The notes under the pieces: model-generated
What the model was told of the DNA's origin: nothing
The model's input: only the letters and a program-made list of their open reading frames with translations
Database searches by the model: none
Origin: Nocardia puris
GTDB lineage: Bacteria; Actinomycetota; Actinomycetes; Mycobacteriales; Mycobacteriaceae
Reading direction: 5' to 3'
DNA length: 64,000 nt
Assembly (NCBI RefSeq): GCF_003315035.1
Contig: NZ_QNRE01000014.1
Span: 152,413-216,412 of the forward strand
Part shown: in pieces, positions 16,101 to 23,375 of the stretch
How positions within the stretch are numbered: the first letter of the stretch is position 1
Layout: each line of letters begins with the position of its first letter
Translations under genes and position numbers: made by a program

Positions 16101-18048
16101 GTTCTTCAACCCCACCGGAATCCGTTGCCTCCCGCGCACTTCCGCCGCGCTCCAGCTCCGCCGCGAACGCCGCCGACTCCCGCCCCGCCACCCGCACGAA
16201 TTCCCCCAGCGCGGCGCCCAATTCGGCCGGGCGGCCGAGACCGTCCCCGTGCCAGAAGGGCAATCGGCCGGGCTGTCCGAACGCCGGGGTGACGAGCACC
16301 CGGTCGAAGGTGATCTCCTCGATGCGCCAACTCGTCGCGCCCAAAGCGAACACGTCGCCGACACGCGACTCGTACACCATCTCCTCGTCGAGTTCGCCCA
16401 CCCGCGACTGCCGTTCGCCCACCATGTACACCGCGAACATGCCGCGGTCGGGGATCGCGCCGCCCGAGGTGACGGCCAGCCGCTGCGCGCCGGGGCGTCC
16501 AGTGAGGGTGCCCGCGTCGCGGTCCCAGACGAGCCGGGGACGCAGCTCGGCGAACTCGTCGGACGGGTAGCGCCCCGCCAGCAGATCCAGCACCGATTCG
16601 TACGCCGAGCGCGGCAGTTCCGCGTAACTGCCCGTGCCGCGCACCACGGTGAACCAGGCGTCGACGTCGAGGGGTTCCAGCGCGCAGGCCGCCACCGTCT
16701 GCTGGGCCAGAATGTCCAACGGGTGCGCGGGAATTCGCAACTCCTCGATCTGCCCCGACACCATCCGCTGCGCCGCCACCGCGCAGTGGATCACGTCGGT
16801 GCGATGCTTCGGGAACAGCACCCCGCGCGAGATCTCGCCGACCTGGTGCCCGGCGCGCCCGATCCGCTGCAACCCGCTCGCCACCGACGGCGGCGCCTCG
16901 ACCTGCACCACCAGATCCACCGCGCCCATATCGATGCCGAGCTCGAGACTGCTGGTGGCGACCACACACCGCAGCCGCCCGCTCTTGAGATCGTCCTCGA
17001 TGACGGCGCGCTGCTCCTTGCTCACCGACCCGTGGTGCGCGCGAGCCAGCAACTGCTCGGCCCCGCGATTCACCTCGGTGGTGGAACCGAGCTGCGCGGG
17101 CGGCGCGACCGGGCCGCGCGGCTCGGGGTCGGTTTCCAGGCGGGTGGCGTACTCCTCGTTGAGCCGGGCGGTGAGCCGCTCGGCGAGCCGGCGCGAGTTC
17201 GCGAACACGATCGAGGACCGGTGCGCCAGCACCAGATCGACGATGGCCTCGTCCACGTGCGGCCAGATCGAGCCGGGCTGGTCGGACTCGCCGGGCTCGG
17301 TCATATCGGGCACCGGCACGCGCACCGACAGGTCGAAGGTCTTGGGCGCGGGCGGCGACACGATGGTGATCGGTGCGCGCCCCACCAGGAACCGGCCCAC
17401 CTCCTCCGGCGGCCGCACGGTGGCCGAGAGCCCGACGCGCTGGGCGGGCCGCTCGGTGAGCCCGTCCAGCCGGGCCAGCGAGAGCGCCAGGTGCGACCCG
17501 CGTTTGGACCCCGCGATGGCGTGCACCTCGTCGACGATCACGGTGCGCACCGTGCGCAAGGTCTTCCGCGCGGCCGAGGTGAGCAGCAGGAACAGCGATT
17601 CGGGCGTGGTGATGAGGATGTCGGGCGGCTTGCGCTGCATGGCGCGGCGCTCGGCCGGACCGGTGTCGCCCGACCGCACACCCACGGTGATCTCGGGCGG
17701 TTCGAGACCCAGGCGCTTGGCCGTCTGTGTGACTCCCACCAGCGGCGCGCGCAGATTGCGTTCCACGTCCACGGCCAGCGCCTTCAGGGGCGACACATAC
17801 AGCACGGTGGTGCCGTCGGCGATCTCCTCCGGACTCCGCGCGGCGAGCCGGTCGATCGCCCACAGGAACGCCGAGAGCGTCTTGCCCGACCCGGTCGGAG
17901 CCACCACCAGGGTGTGCTCCCCCGCCGCGATGGCCCGCCACGCCCCCAGCTGGGCCGAGGTGGGGGCCGGGAACGCACCGTCGAACCACTCGCGCGTCGC
18001 GCGGGAGAACTCGGCGGTGGTGAACGAGGGCATGGGATCAGTGTGCAC
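13126..18048 (-). CDS. lhr: Lhr-type ATP-dependent superfamily 2 helicase
   Basis: This 1640-residue protein is a large DNA repair helicase that tracks 3'-5' on single-stranded DNA. Walker A is APTGSGKT (about 48-56) and the Walker B/DEVH box is VIVDEVHAIAG (about 171). SAT (GLSATVRPP) and motif VI (RIGRAGHQVG) are also present, followed by the long C-terminal Lhr region. The protein is over 100 residues longer than the roughly 1500-residue mycobacterial enzyme, mainly because of a Gly/Ala/Ser/Arg-rich insertion at about 623-709. The start may be GTG 18048 or ATG 18033 (MPSFTTAEFSRATREW); neither has a convincing ribosome binding site. Confidence 0.93.
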   Translation of the reverse strand: MHTDPMPSFTTAEFSRATREWFDGAFPAPTSAQLGAWRAIAAGEHTLVVAPTGSGKTLSAFLWAIDRLAARSPEEIADGTTVLYVSPLKALAVDVERNLRAPLVGVTQTAKRLGLEPPEITVGVRSGDTGPAERRAMQRKPPDILITTPESLFLLLTSAARKTLRTVRTVIVDEVHAIAGSKRGSHLALSLARLDGLTERPAQRVGLSATVRPPEEVGRFLVGRAPITIVSPPAPKTFDLSVRVPVPDMTEPGESDQPGSIWPHVDEAIVDLVLAHRSSIVFANSRRLAERLTARLNEEYATRLETDPEPRGPVAPPAQLGSTTEVNRGAEQLLARAHHGSVSKEQRAVIEDDLKSGRLRCVVATSSLELGIDMGAVDLVVQVEAPPSVASGLQRIGRAGHQVGEISRGVLFPKHRTDVIHCAVAAQRMVSGQIEELRIPAHPLDILAQQTVAACALEPLDVDAWFTVVRGTGSYAELPRSAYESVLDLLAGRYPSDEFAELRPRLVWDRDAGTLTGRPGAQRLAVTSGGAIPDRGMFAVYMVGERQSRVGELDEEMVYESRVGDVFALGATSWRIEEITFDRVLVTPAFGQPGRLPFWHGDGLGRPAELGAALGEFVRVAGRESAAFAAELERGGSAREATDSGGVEELRSAGVRQGRSASAAGGVRGGGGQAETGVSAGAGDAGGAGRPPGKSGKRSGAGGSAKGLAGIVARAGLDGNATANLVTLLEDQRAATGQLPTDRTLLVERFRDELGDWRLVLHSPYGLPVHAPWALAVGSRLRERFGVDAAPTASDDGIVVRLPDTTDDPPGAELFVFEPDEIDDVVTEQVGGSALFASRFRECAARALLLPRRDPGKRAPLWQQRQRSAQLLDVARKFPDFPILLETVRECLRDVYDLPSLRDLLGRVARRQVRLIEVETATPSPFAGALLFDYIGQFMYEGDSPLAERRAAALSLDSSLLAELLGRVELRELLDPAVLDQTERELQRLTPERHARDAEGLADLLRLLGPLTPEEAAARCVVSGAAAWADEDHAGVQVHPESGSATGESARAAGFAERAALDAAHEWFAELAKAKRALEVSFAGRAWWAAVEDASRLRDALGVPLPIGTPAAFIEPVADPLGDLVGRYARTHGPFTTEAVAARFGIGPAVAATALLRLVAEKRVVEGEFTPGTSGGEWCDAQVLRRLRRRSLAAARHEVEPVPTAALGRFLPAWQHVGTGELRGVDGVAAVVEQLAGVPIPASAWESLVLPARVTDYSPAMLDELTATGEVLWSGHGAITAKDGWIALHLADQAGFTLPPPDEIELSETHLRLLEALGASLAPSAETASLPPVLHGGGAYFFRQLSDATGVLDDTAVAAALWELVWAGVVSGDTFAPVRALLSGTARTTTAHRSPRRTPRGRAYLPRPSMPTRTGPPAVAGRWSLLPDRVADNTIRAHATADTLLERYGVLTRGSVQSEGVAGGFALIYRVLTEFEDRGRCRRGYFIDSLGGAQFSTTDVVDRLRSFDDRADAHRAPKAVALAACDPANPYGAALPWPKGDAEGGHRPGRKAGALVVLVDGDLALYLERGGKTLLTFTEDPDVRTAAAAALAGLVRHRKVDSLVIDRVDGESVHGNTFATFLTEAGFAATPRGLRLRRQV

Positions 18049-18121
18049 CCGCCCACCGACACCGCACCCCGCACAGCCCTGTTCACCTGCGGAATTCCAT
18101 CCTTCGGCCCGCGCAGCGTCG

Positions 18122-18134
18122 TACGCTTCCCTGC
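18122..18134 (+). promoter_or_regulatory. Leaderless-type -10 element
   Basis: TACGCT (18122-18127) lies 7 nt before GTG 18135 with no Shine-Dalgarno sequence between. This predicts transcription starting at the start codon. Confidence 0.5.
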
Positions 18135-18680
18135 GTGCGGAAGGTGCTCAGACTCGATCTGGTCAGCCATGGCATGACCGAGGCGACGCGCAAGGCACGG
18201 TTCCCGGTCGACGAGTCCCTCACGGAGGCGGGCCGGCGCGCCCTCTCGTCGTGCGCTCCCCTCGGCGCCGCCCGCGTCCTCACCGGACCGGAGCGCCGCG
18301 CCGTCGAGACCGCCGCGCAGCTGGGGCTGACGGGTGAGCGCGACGCCCGGCTGCGCGATCTGGACGCGGGCGCGTGGCGGGGCGGCGACCTGATGACGGT
18401 GCCGCAGGACGAGCTCTACCGGTGGCTCACCGACCCGTCCTACAAGGGCCACGGCGGCGAATCGGTGACCGAGCTGATCGAGCGGACCAGGTACTGGATG
18501 GCCGAGATCGCCTCCGAGGGCATGTCCACCGTCGCCGTCACCCACCCCGCGGTGGTCCGGGCGGCGCTGCTGGTGACGCTGGACTCGCCGCCGAAGTCGT
18601 TCTGGCGGATCGATGTGCCGCCGGGGCACGTCACCCGCCTGCACTATCGCGGCGAGTGGACGCTGCACTTCACGCCCTGA
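18135..18680 (+). CDS. Histidine phosphatase superfamily protein
   Basis: This 181-residue protein has the phosphoglycerate-mutase-like fold: LDLVSHGMTEATRKARFPVD (motif 1), VLTGPERRAVETA (phosphate pocket), GGESVTELIERTRYWM and STVAVTHPAVVRAAL (second catalytic His). The usual RHG motif reads SHG, so the phosphate-binding Arg is replaced by Ser while the nucleophilic His is kept. Related actinobacterial proteins often carry this change, so it may be a subfamily trait rather than decay. It is divergent from lhr. The substrate is unknown. Confidence 0.8.
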   Translation: MRKVLRLDLVSHGMTEATRKARFPVDESLTEAGRRALSSCAPLGAARVLTGPERRAVETAAQLGLTGERDARLRDLDAGAWRGGDLMTVPQDELYRWLTDPSYKGHGGESVTELIERTRYWMAEIASEGMSTVAVTHPAVVRAALLVTLDSPPKSFWRIDVPPGHVTRLHYRGEWTLHFTP

Positions 18681-18681
18681 C

Positions 18682-19287
18682 TCAGCGCGCCGGTTCGCGC
18701 ACCGCGCTCAACAGCAACCGCACCGCGTCGGTGACCACCCGCGCCGACACGGTGGGGTCGATCGCGCGCTGGATGCCGACGCCGAGCCCGAGACTCAGCA
18801 CCGTGGCCGCGGCATCCTCGGGCGACAGGGGCAACGACAGGCCGAGATCGTCCGCGAGCGTCTGCAATTGGGCCGCGACCGTGCCGCGCACCACGTCCAG
18901 CGCCGAGACCAGCGCGGCCCGCAGCTCCGGATCGTCGCGCGCGACGGTGGCGAACTCGAATTCGAGCATGGTCCAGCCCACGTCGCCCAGCGTCCGCTCG
19001 GCCCAGGACTGGAAGCGGGCGAGCCGGGCCTCGAGGTCGTCGGACCCGGCGAGCAGGTCGGTCACCTCGGCGAACTTGGTGGCGTGGATGAGCGCGAGCA
19101 CCTCGAGGCACAGCTCCTTCTTGGTGCGGAAGTTGGAGTAGACCGCGCCCTTGGAGTAGCCGGCCTCCTCGGCGACGCGCTCCATGGAGGTTTTGGCGTA
19201 GCCCTCGGCGAGGAACAGGTCGCGGGCGGTCGCGAGCAGGTCGGCCCGGGTGCGGGCCTGACTCTGCGACCTGGTCAGTCGTGCCAT
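18682..19287 (-). CDS. TetR/AcrR-family regulator
   Basis: This 201-residue repressor has an N-terminal TetR helix-turn-helix (TRADLLATARDLFLAEGYAK, then MERVAEEAGYSKGAVYSNF). A helical ligand-binding domain follows. ATG 19287 is preferred over ATG 19296 because TAGAAT lies 7 nt upstream, the leaderless arrangement, and because TetR proteins usually start close to such a sequence. It is divergent from a patatin/SDR operon and shares a palindromic operator with it, so it most likely represses both itself and that operon. Confidence 0.85.
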   Translation of the reverse strand: MARLTRSQSQARTRADLLATARDLFLAEGYAKTSMERVAEEAGYSKGAVYSNFRTKKELCLEVLALIHATKFAEVTDLLAGSDDLEARLARFQSWAERTLGDVGWTMLEFEFATVARDDPELRAALVSALDVVRGTVAAQLQTLADDLGLSLPLSPEDAAATVLSLGLGVGIQRAIDPTVSARVVTDAVRLLLSAVREPAR

Positions 19288-19313
19288 GCCGGACATTCTA
19301 CGTACCGCCAGAT

Positions 19314-19336
19314 TTCAAATACCGGGAGAATTTGAA
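19314..19336. promoter_or_regulatory. TetR operator palindrome
   Basis: TTCAAAT (19314-19320) and ATTTGAA (19330-19336) form a perfect 7-bp inverted repeat with a 9-bp spacer. It lies midway between the divergent tetR and patatin genes, just upstream of the TAGTGT -10 (19343-19348). Binding here would block both promoters. Confidence 0.65.
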
Positions 19337-19356
19337 TTCTGCTAGTGTGCGGAACC

Positions 19357-20304
19357 ATGGGTAACAAGAATGGGCCACAGCGGCGTGGTCTCGCCATCGG
19401 CTGCGGCGGCACGGTGGGCGCGGCGTGGATCGTGGCGGCGCTGGCCGCCGTGCGCGACGTGCTCGACTGGGATCCGCGCGAGGCCGAGGTGCTGCTGGGC
19501 ACCTCGGCGGGCGCGGAGCTGGTCACCATGCTCGGCAGCGGAATCTCCGTGGACGAACTCGTCGCGATGCAGGAAGGCCGCACCACGCGTCCCTCGCTGC
19601 TCGCGCACCTGCGCGACGCACCAGGCCGCTTCCCGCCGCTGCCGCGCCCCTGGCCCGCGTCTCCCCTCCTGAGCCTGCGCGGAGCCGGCTCGGCGCAGCG
19701 GGTGCTCACCGCGGGCAGCGGGCTGCTGCCGACCGGCCGCGGTGACGCGAGCTGGTTGCAGCGGCTCGCCGAAGCGCTGAACCCCGGGCGGGAGTGGGTG
19801 CCGCATCCGGCGACCTGGCTCGTGAGCATGGACAACGCGTCCGGCGAACGGGTGCCGTTCGGCGCGTCCTGGGCGCCGCCCGCGACCCTCGGCGCGGCCC
19901 TGCGCGCGTCGTGGGCGATCCCCGGCTGGTTCCCGCCCGTCCGGATCGGCGACCGGCACTACGTGGACGGCGGCGCGGGCTCCACCGCCTCGGCCGACCT
20001 GCTCGCCACGGCCGGACTCGACGAGGTCGTGGTGCTGGTGCCGATGGCCTCGACCGAACCCGTCCCCGCCACCGGCCCCGGCCACTTCCTGGAACGCCAA
20101 CTGCGCGACCGTATGAGCGCCCGGCTCGACCAGGAACTCACCGTGCTGCGCGCGGCGGGCGTGCGCACCCTCGTGCTCGGCGCGACCGCCGAGGATCTCG
20201 CGGTGATGGGCCCCAACTTCATGGACGGCCGTCGCGCGCGCGACACCTTCCGCCACAGTCTGCGCAGCACCCGCCGCGCCCTCGAACAAGGAGTGTTCGC
20301 GTGA
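19357..20304 (+). CDS. Patatin-like phospholipase
   Basis: A 315-residue predicted lipid acyl hydrolase. It shows the oxyanion glycine loop GCGGTVGAAW, the nucleophile elbow GTSAGAEL (GxSxG) and the catalytic Asp in YVDGGAG, the Ser-Asp dyad of patatins. ATG 19357 is chosen because TAGTGT lies 8 nt upstream. There is no signal peptide, so it is probably cytoplasmic or peripheral. The stop overlaps the SDR start by 4 bp. Together with the divergent TetR this looks like a lipid-responsive operon. Lipids as the inducing signal are inference. Confidence 0.85.
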   Translation: MGNKNGPQRRGLAIGCGGTVGAAWIVAALAAVRDVLDWDPREAEVLLGTSAGAELVTMLGSGISVDELVAMQEGRTTRPSLLAHLRDAPGRFPPLPRPWPASPLLSLRGAGSAQRVLTAGSGLLPTGRGDASWLQRLAEALNPGREWVPHPATWLVSMDNASGERVPFGASWAPPATLGAALRASWAIPGWFPPVRIGDRHYVDGGAGSTASADLLATAGLDEVVVLVPMASTEPVPATGPGHFLERQLRDRMSARLDQELTVLRAAGVRTLVLGATAEDLAVMGPNFMDGRRARDTFRHSLRSTRRALEQGVFA

Positions 20305-21149
20305 GAATCCTCGGTCACGGTTATCCCGATATCGACCTGCGCGCGGCCACCGTGCTGATCACCGGCGGCGGGCGCGGCATCGGCTTCGCCACCGCCGAGC
20401 GCTTCGCGAACGCGGGCGCCGCGGTGGCGATCGCCGACGTGGACGCCGCCGCCGCCGAGACCGCGGCCGCCGCGATCGGCGGGCGCGCCTACGCCCTCGA
20501 CGTGCGCGAGCGCGAGCGCTGGGACGCGGTGGTCGCCGACCTCGGGCGGGTGGACGTGCTGGTCAATAACGCGGGCGTGATGCCGGCGGGCGCGTTCCTG
20601 GACGAGCCCGACGCGGTCGGTCGCGCGACCGTGGACATCAACGTGTGGGGGCTCATCCACGGGATGCGCGCCGTCGCGCCGGGGATGCTCCAGCGCGGAT
20701 TCGGGCACATCGTGAACGTCGCGTCGCTGGCGGGCAAGGTCCCGATCCCCGGCCTCGCCGTCTACAACGCGAGCAAGTTCGCGGCCGTGGGGCTCTCGGC
20801 CGCCACGCGCCTGGAATTCGCGGGCGGCGGGGTGAGCGTGAGCTGCGTGCTGCCCTCGGCCGTGCGCACCCGGCTCTCGTCGGGGCTGACGCTCGGCAAG
20901 GGCCTGCCCACCGTCGACCCCGAGGACGTGGCCGCCGCCATCCTGCGCACCTGCCAGACCCGCGCCGCCGAGACCGCCGTGCCCAACTATCTCGCCCCGC
21001 TCGACATCGCCCTGGCCGCCGCACCCGAACGCGCCGTCCACCTCGTCCGCCGCCTCTTCGACGGCGACCGCGCCCTGCACCCGGCCGACGCGAAGGTCCG
21101 CACCGAGTACGAACAGCAGGTGCGCGCGATCACCGACCAGCCCGGCTGA
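20301..21149 (+). CDS. Short-chain dehydrogenase/reductase
   Basis: A 282-residue NAD(P)-dependent oxidoreductase. It starts at GTG 20301, overlapping the patatin stop, with AAGGAG upstream. The Rossmann motif is TGGGRGIGFATAERF, NNAG is present (VDVLVNNAGVMP), and the catalytic set is Ser in NVASLAG with YNASK (YxxxK). The C-terminal extension of about 50 residues resembles SDRs acting on lipids or steroids. It is translationally coupled to the patatin gene, so it may process a product of that hydrolase. A terminator hairpin follows. Confidence 0.87.
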   Translation: MRILGHGYPDIDLRAATVLITGGGRGIGFATAERFANAGAAVAIADVDAAAAETAAAAIGGRAYALDVRERERWDAVVADLGRVDVLVNNAGVMPAGAFLDEPDAVGRATVDINVWGLIHGMRAVAPGMLQRGFGHIVNVASLAGKVPIPGLAVYNASKFAAVGLSAATRLEFAGGGVSVSCVLPSAVRTRLSSGLTLGKGLPTVDPEDVAAAILRTCQTRAAETAVPNYLAPLDIALAAAPERAVHLVRRLFDGDRALHPADAKVRTEYEQQVRAITDQPG

Positions 21150-21173
21150 CAAGTCGTTACTCACTCCAACCGG

Positions 21174-21203
21174 GCGCACCCTGACAGCGACGTCAGGGTG
21201 CGC
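21174..21203. terminator. Terminator hairpin after the SDR gene
   Basis: A perfect 12-bp stem (GCGCACCCTGAC / GTCAGGGTGCGC) with a 6-nt loop lies 25 bp past the SDR stop. There is no U-tract, as is common in actinobacterial terminators. Confidence 0.7.
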
Positions 21204-21446
21204 CTGCCGTATACCTCCCGGCAGCGTCGCAGCCGCGGCGACGACCTCACCCCCGCCGGTGTCGAGATCCAGCACCGAGCGCACCCCACTCAGCCGGGCC
21301 GGCAGCAGACGCGCGAAGCCCCATGGCGGGCGTTCCTCCGTCACGCGCCAGTCCAGCCAGCCGAACCCCCAGCCGCTGACGTCCGCCGCCTCGGCCGGAT
21401 CCACGAGGTTCGCCCGCCGAAGCTGTTGCGCGCGTTTCTCGTTCAC
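21204..21446 (-). pseudogene. N-terminal remnant of a SAM-dependent methyltransferase
   Basis: From GTG 21446 the minus strand reads MNEKRAQQLRRANLVDPAEA, then DVSGWGFGWLDWRVTEERPP and RSVLDLDTGGGEVVAAA. That is the N-terminus of a class I methyltransferase with its glycine-rich SAM loop. Homology stops at the SDR terminator (21203), after which the frame just reads the antisense of the SDR gene. The catalytic domain is missing, so this is a truncated relic. Confidence 0.6.
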
Positions 21447-21590
21447 GCCGTCGCCGATCGTGCACGACGGCCGGAAATCTCTGCGTGCGGGCGGTCGCAC
21501 TGCCAGTTGCCGATCAGTTGCTAACAATCGCGCGCCGCGGGACGACAGGCTGAGCGGCGGAACGATGATCACCCGACAGGAGCAGCGACG

Positions 21591-21776
21591 ATGACGAGCC
21601 CGGCGGCGGCGCGCCCGCGTCCCCGGTTCGCGGTTGCGGCGCGCGTGTGCGCGGCACTGACCGCGACGGCGGCGACTCTCGCCTTCAGCTATCTGCTCCT
21701 GCATCAGCCGCCCTACGCGGGCACGCCGGAATCGCCCAGGCCGGGGATCATCGTCGGGCACCAGCCCGCACGATAA
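21591..21776 (+). CDS. Small predicted membrane or secreted protein
   Basis: This 61-residue protein has a basic start (PAAARPRPRFAVAAR), one hydrophobic segment (about 17-38: VCAALTATAATLAFSYLL) and a short polar tail. AGGAGC lies 9 nt before ATG 21591. Nothing identifies a function. It could be a small membrane protein or the signal anchor of a lost gene. Confidence 0.4.
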   Translation: MTSPAAARPRPRFAVAARVCAALTATAATLAFSYLLLHQPPYAGTPESPRPGIIVGHQPAR

Positions 21777-21779
21777 CTA

Positions 21780-21813
21780 GACCGGTCGTCATAATCCGAG
21801 GTACGGTGGGCCG
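21780..21813. promoter_or_regulatory. Autoregulatory TetR operator and leaderless promoter
   Basis: The palindrome GACCGGTC (21780-21787, inside CTAGACCGGTCGT) resembles TAGACCGGTCTA-type operators of LmrA/YxaF-like TetR regulators. TACGGT (21802-21807) lies 6 nt before GTG 21814. Confidence 0.55.
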
Positions 21814-22377
21814 GTGCCTCCTCGTACCGACTCGCGGCAGCGGTTCATCGACGCCGCCGCCGACCTCTTCCACACCCAGGGCTATCACGCCACCGGACTG
21901 AACCAACTGGTCAGCGCCGGCGGCGCGCCCAAGGGCTCGCTCTACTTCCACTTCCCCGGCGGCAAGGAACAACTCGCCGCCGAAGCGCTCGCCAGATCGA
22001 GCGAACAGTTGCGCGACCTGCTGGCCGACGCGCTCGCCGCGGGCGACACCGACGCGGTGGTCGAGGCGCTGGCCGAGAACCTGCGCGCCTCCGACTTCCA
22101 GCGCGGCTGCCCGCTGGCCACCGTCGCACTGGACGCCTCGTCGGCGAGCGAACCCATCCGGCAGGCGTGCGCCGAGGGATTCGAATCCTGGCGCCTGGCG
22201 ATCGCGGAGTTCGTGCGCCGCAAGGGCATCGAGGCCGCCCGCGCCGATGCCCTGTCCGTGCTCGCGCTCAGCATGATCGAAGGCGCGCTGCTGCTGGCCA
22301 GGACCCAGCGCGATCTCACACCGTTGCGGGTCGTCGCCGAACACCTGCGCACCACCTTGGAAAGCGAGCAGCCCTGA
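21814..22377 (+). CDS. TetR/AcrR-family regulator (YxaF/LmrA-like)
   Basis: This 187-residue regulator has the N-terminal helix-turn-helix RQRFIDAAADLFHTQGYHAT, then GLNQLVSAGGAPKGSLYFHF and a PGGKEQLA helix. This pattern, including GAPKGSLYFHFPGGKEQL, marks the YxaF/LmrA-like branch. It carries its own palindromic operator upstream and overlaps the downstream metallo-hydrolase gene by one base. It therefore probably controls its own two-gene operon. Confidence 0.88.
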   Translation: MPPRTDSRQRFIDAAADLFHTQGYHATGLNQLVSAGGAPKGSLYFHFPGGKEQLAAEALARSSEQLRDLLADALAAGDTDAVVEALAENLRASDFQRGCPLATVALDASSASEPIRQACAEGFESWRLAIAEFVRRKGIEAARADALSVLALSMIEGALLLARTQRDLTPLRVVAEHLRTTLESEQP

Positions 22378-23210
22378 TGCGTATCCATCATCTCGACGGC
22401 GGCACCATGCGTCCCTTCGGCGGCGGCCTGCTCGACGGCGCGCCCGGTCTGCTGCGGCGGGCCGCAATGGTGTGCCACTGCCTGCTTCTCGAATTCGACG
22501 ACCGGCTCGCGCTGCTCGAGACGGGCATGGGCGAGCAGAGCGTGCACCGTCCGGCGGACTGGCTCGGCCGCCGGTTCGTGACGCTGACCAGGCCCGTGCT
22601 GGACCCGGACCGCACCCTCGTGCGGCAGATCGAAGCGCTGGGCTACCGCCGCGAGGACGTGCGCGACATCGTGCTCACCCACCTCGACCTCGACCACGCG
22701 GGCGGGCTGGCCGACTTCCCGCGCGCCACCGTGCACGTCTACGACGAGGAACTGCGCGCGTTCCAGGGCGCGCACACCGCGCAGGAGCGATTCCGTTACC
22801 GCGCGGCACAATTCGAGCACGGGCCGCGCTGGCGTTCCTACGCCGACACCGGCACCGAATGGTTCGGATTCGAGGCCGTGCGCGACCTCGAGAGCCTGCC
22901 CGGTGTGCTGCTGGTCCCGCTCGCCGGCCACACGCGCGGGCACACGGGCATCGCCGTCGACACCGGTGCGGGCTGGCTGTTCAACGCGGGCGACGCCTAC
23001 TTCCACCCCGGACAACTGCTCCCCACCCCGCGCCAGCCCCTCGGCATCACCCTGTTCGAGCGCGGCGTGGAAACCCTGCCGGGCCCGCGCCGCGCAAACC
23101 AGCACCGCCTACGCGAACTCGTCCGCGACCACGGGGACGAGGTGCGAATCTTCTCCGCCCACAACGCCGCCGAATTCCACGCCTTCCAGACCGCTCCGGC
23201 CACCTCATGA
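22377..23210 (+). CDS. Metallo-beta-lactamase fold hydrolase
   Basis: A 277-residue hydrolase with the zinc motif LTHLDLDHAGG (HxDxDH type), a following GHTRGHTGI histidine, GDAYFHPG (bridging Asp) and a late IFSAHN histidine. These are the ligands of a dinuclear metal site in lactonase/glyoxalase II-like members. It starts at ATG 22377, sharing a base with the tetR stop (TGATG). It is probably the enzyme induced when the upstream TetR releases its operator. The substrate is unknown; a quorum-quenching-type lactonase is possible but not shown. Confidence 0.85.
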   Translation: MRIHHLDGGTMRPFGGGLLDGAPGLLRRAAMVCHCLLLEFDDRLALLETGMGEQSVHRPADWLGRRFVTLTRPVLDPDRTLVRQIEALGYRREDVRDIVLTHLDLDHAGGLADFPRATVHVYDEELRAFQGAHTAQERFRYRAAQFEHGPRWRSYADTGTEWFGFEAVRDLESLPGVLLVPLAGHTRGHTGIAVDTGAGWLFNAGDAYFHPGQLLPTPRQPLGITLFERGVETLPGPRRANQHRLRELVRDHGDEVRIFSAHNAAEFHAFQTAPATS

Positions 23211-23251
23211 TCCCCGCCGCGCGAGCCGATCTCAGGATCCCGACTCGACTT

Positions 23252-23265
23252 TCACATCAATGTGA
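23252..23265. promoter_or_regulatory. Orphan palindrome TCACAT-CA-ATGTGA
   Basis: A perfect 6-bp inverted repeat with a 2-bp spacer lies in the gap between two convergent genes, where no promoter is needed. TTACGTT lies close behind it on the plus strand. It looks like a regulator binding site left over from a lost gene. Confidence 0.4.
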
Positions 23266-23375
23266 GGCATTACGTTGGCGCACAGGACAACACAGCATTG
23301 GACCGCCGGGGAGCGCGGTGACAGCCTCTCTCCGACGTGTCCGTAGCCCATCACACCGCGTGGGCCAGCGCGCCC

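Noticed and set aside
14854..18177. 1107-codon plus-strand frame
   Set aside because: Antisense to lhr with low-complexity composition and no start signals.
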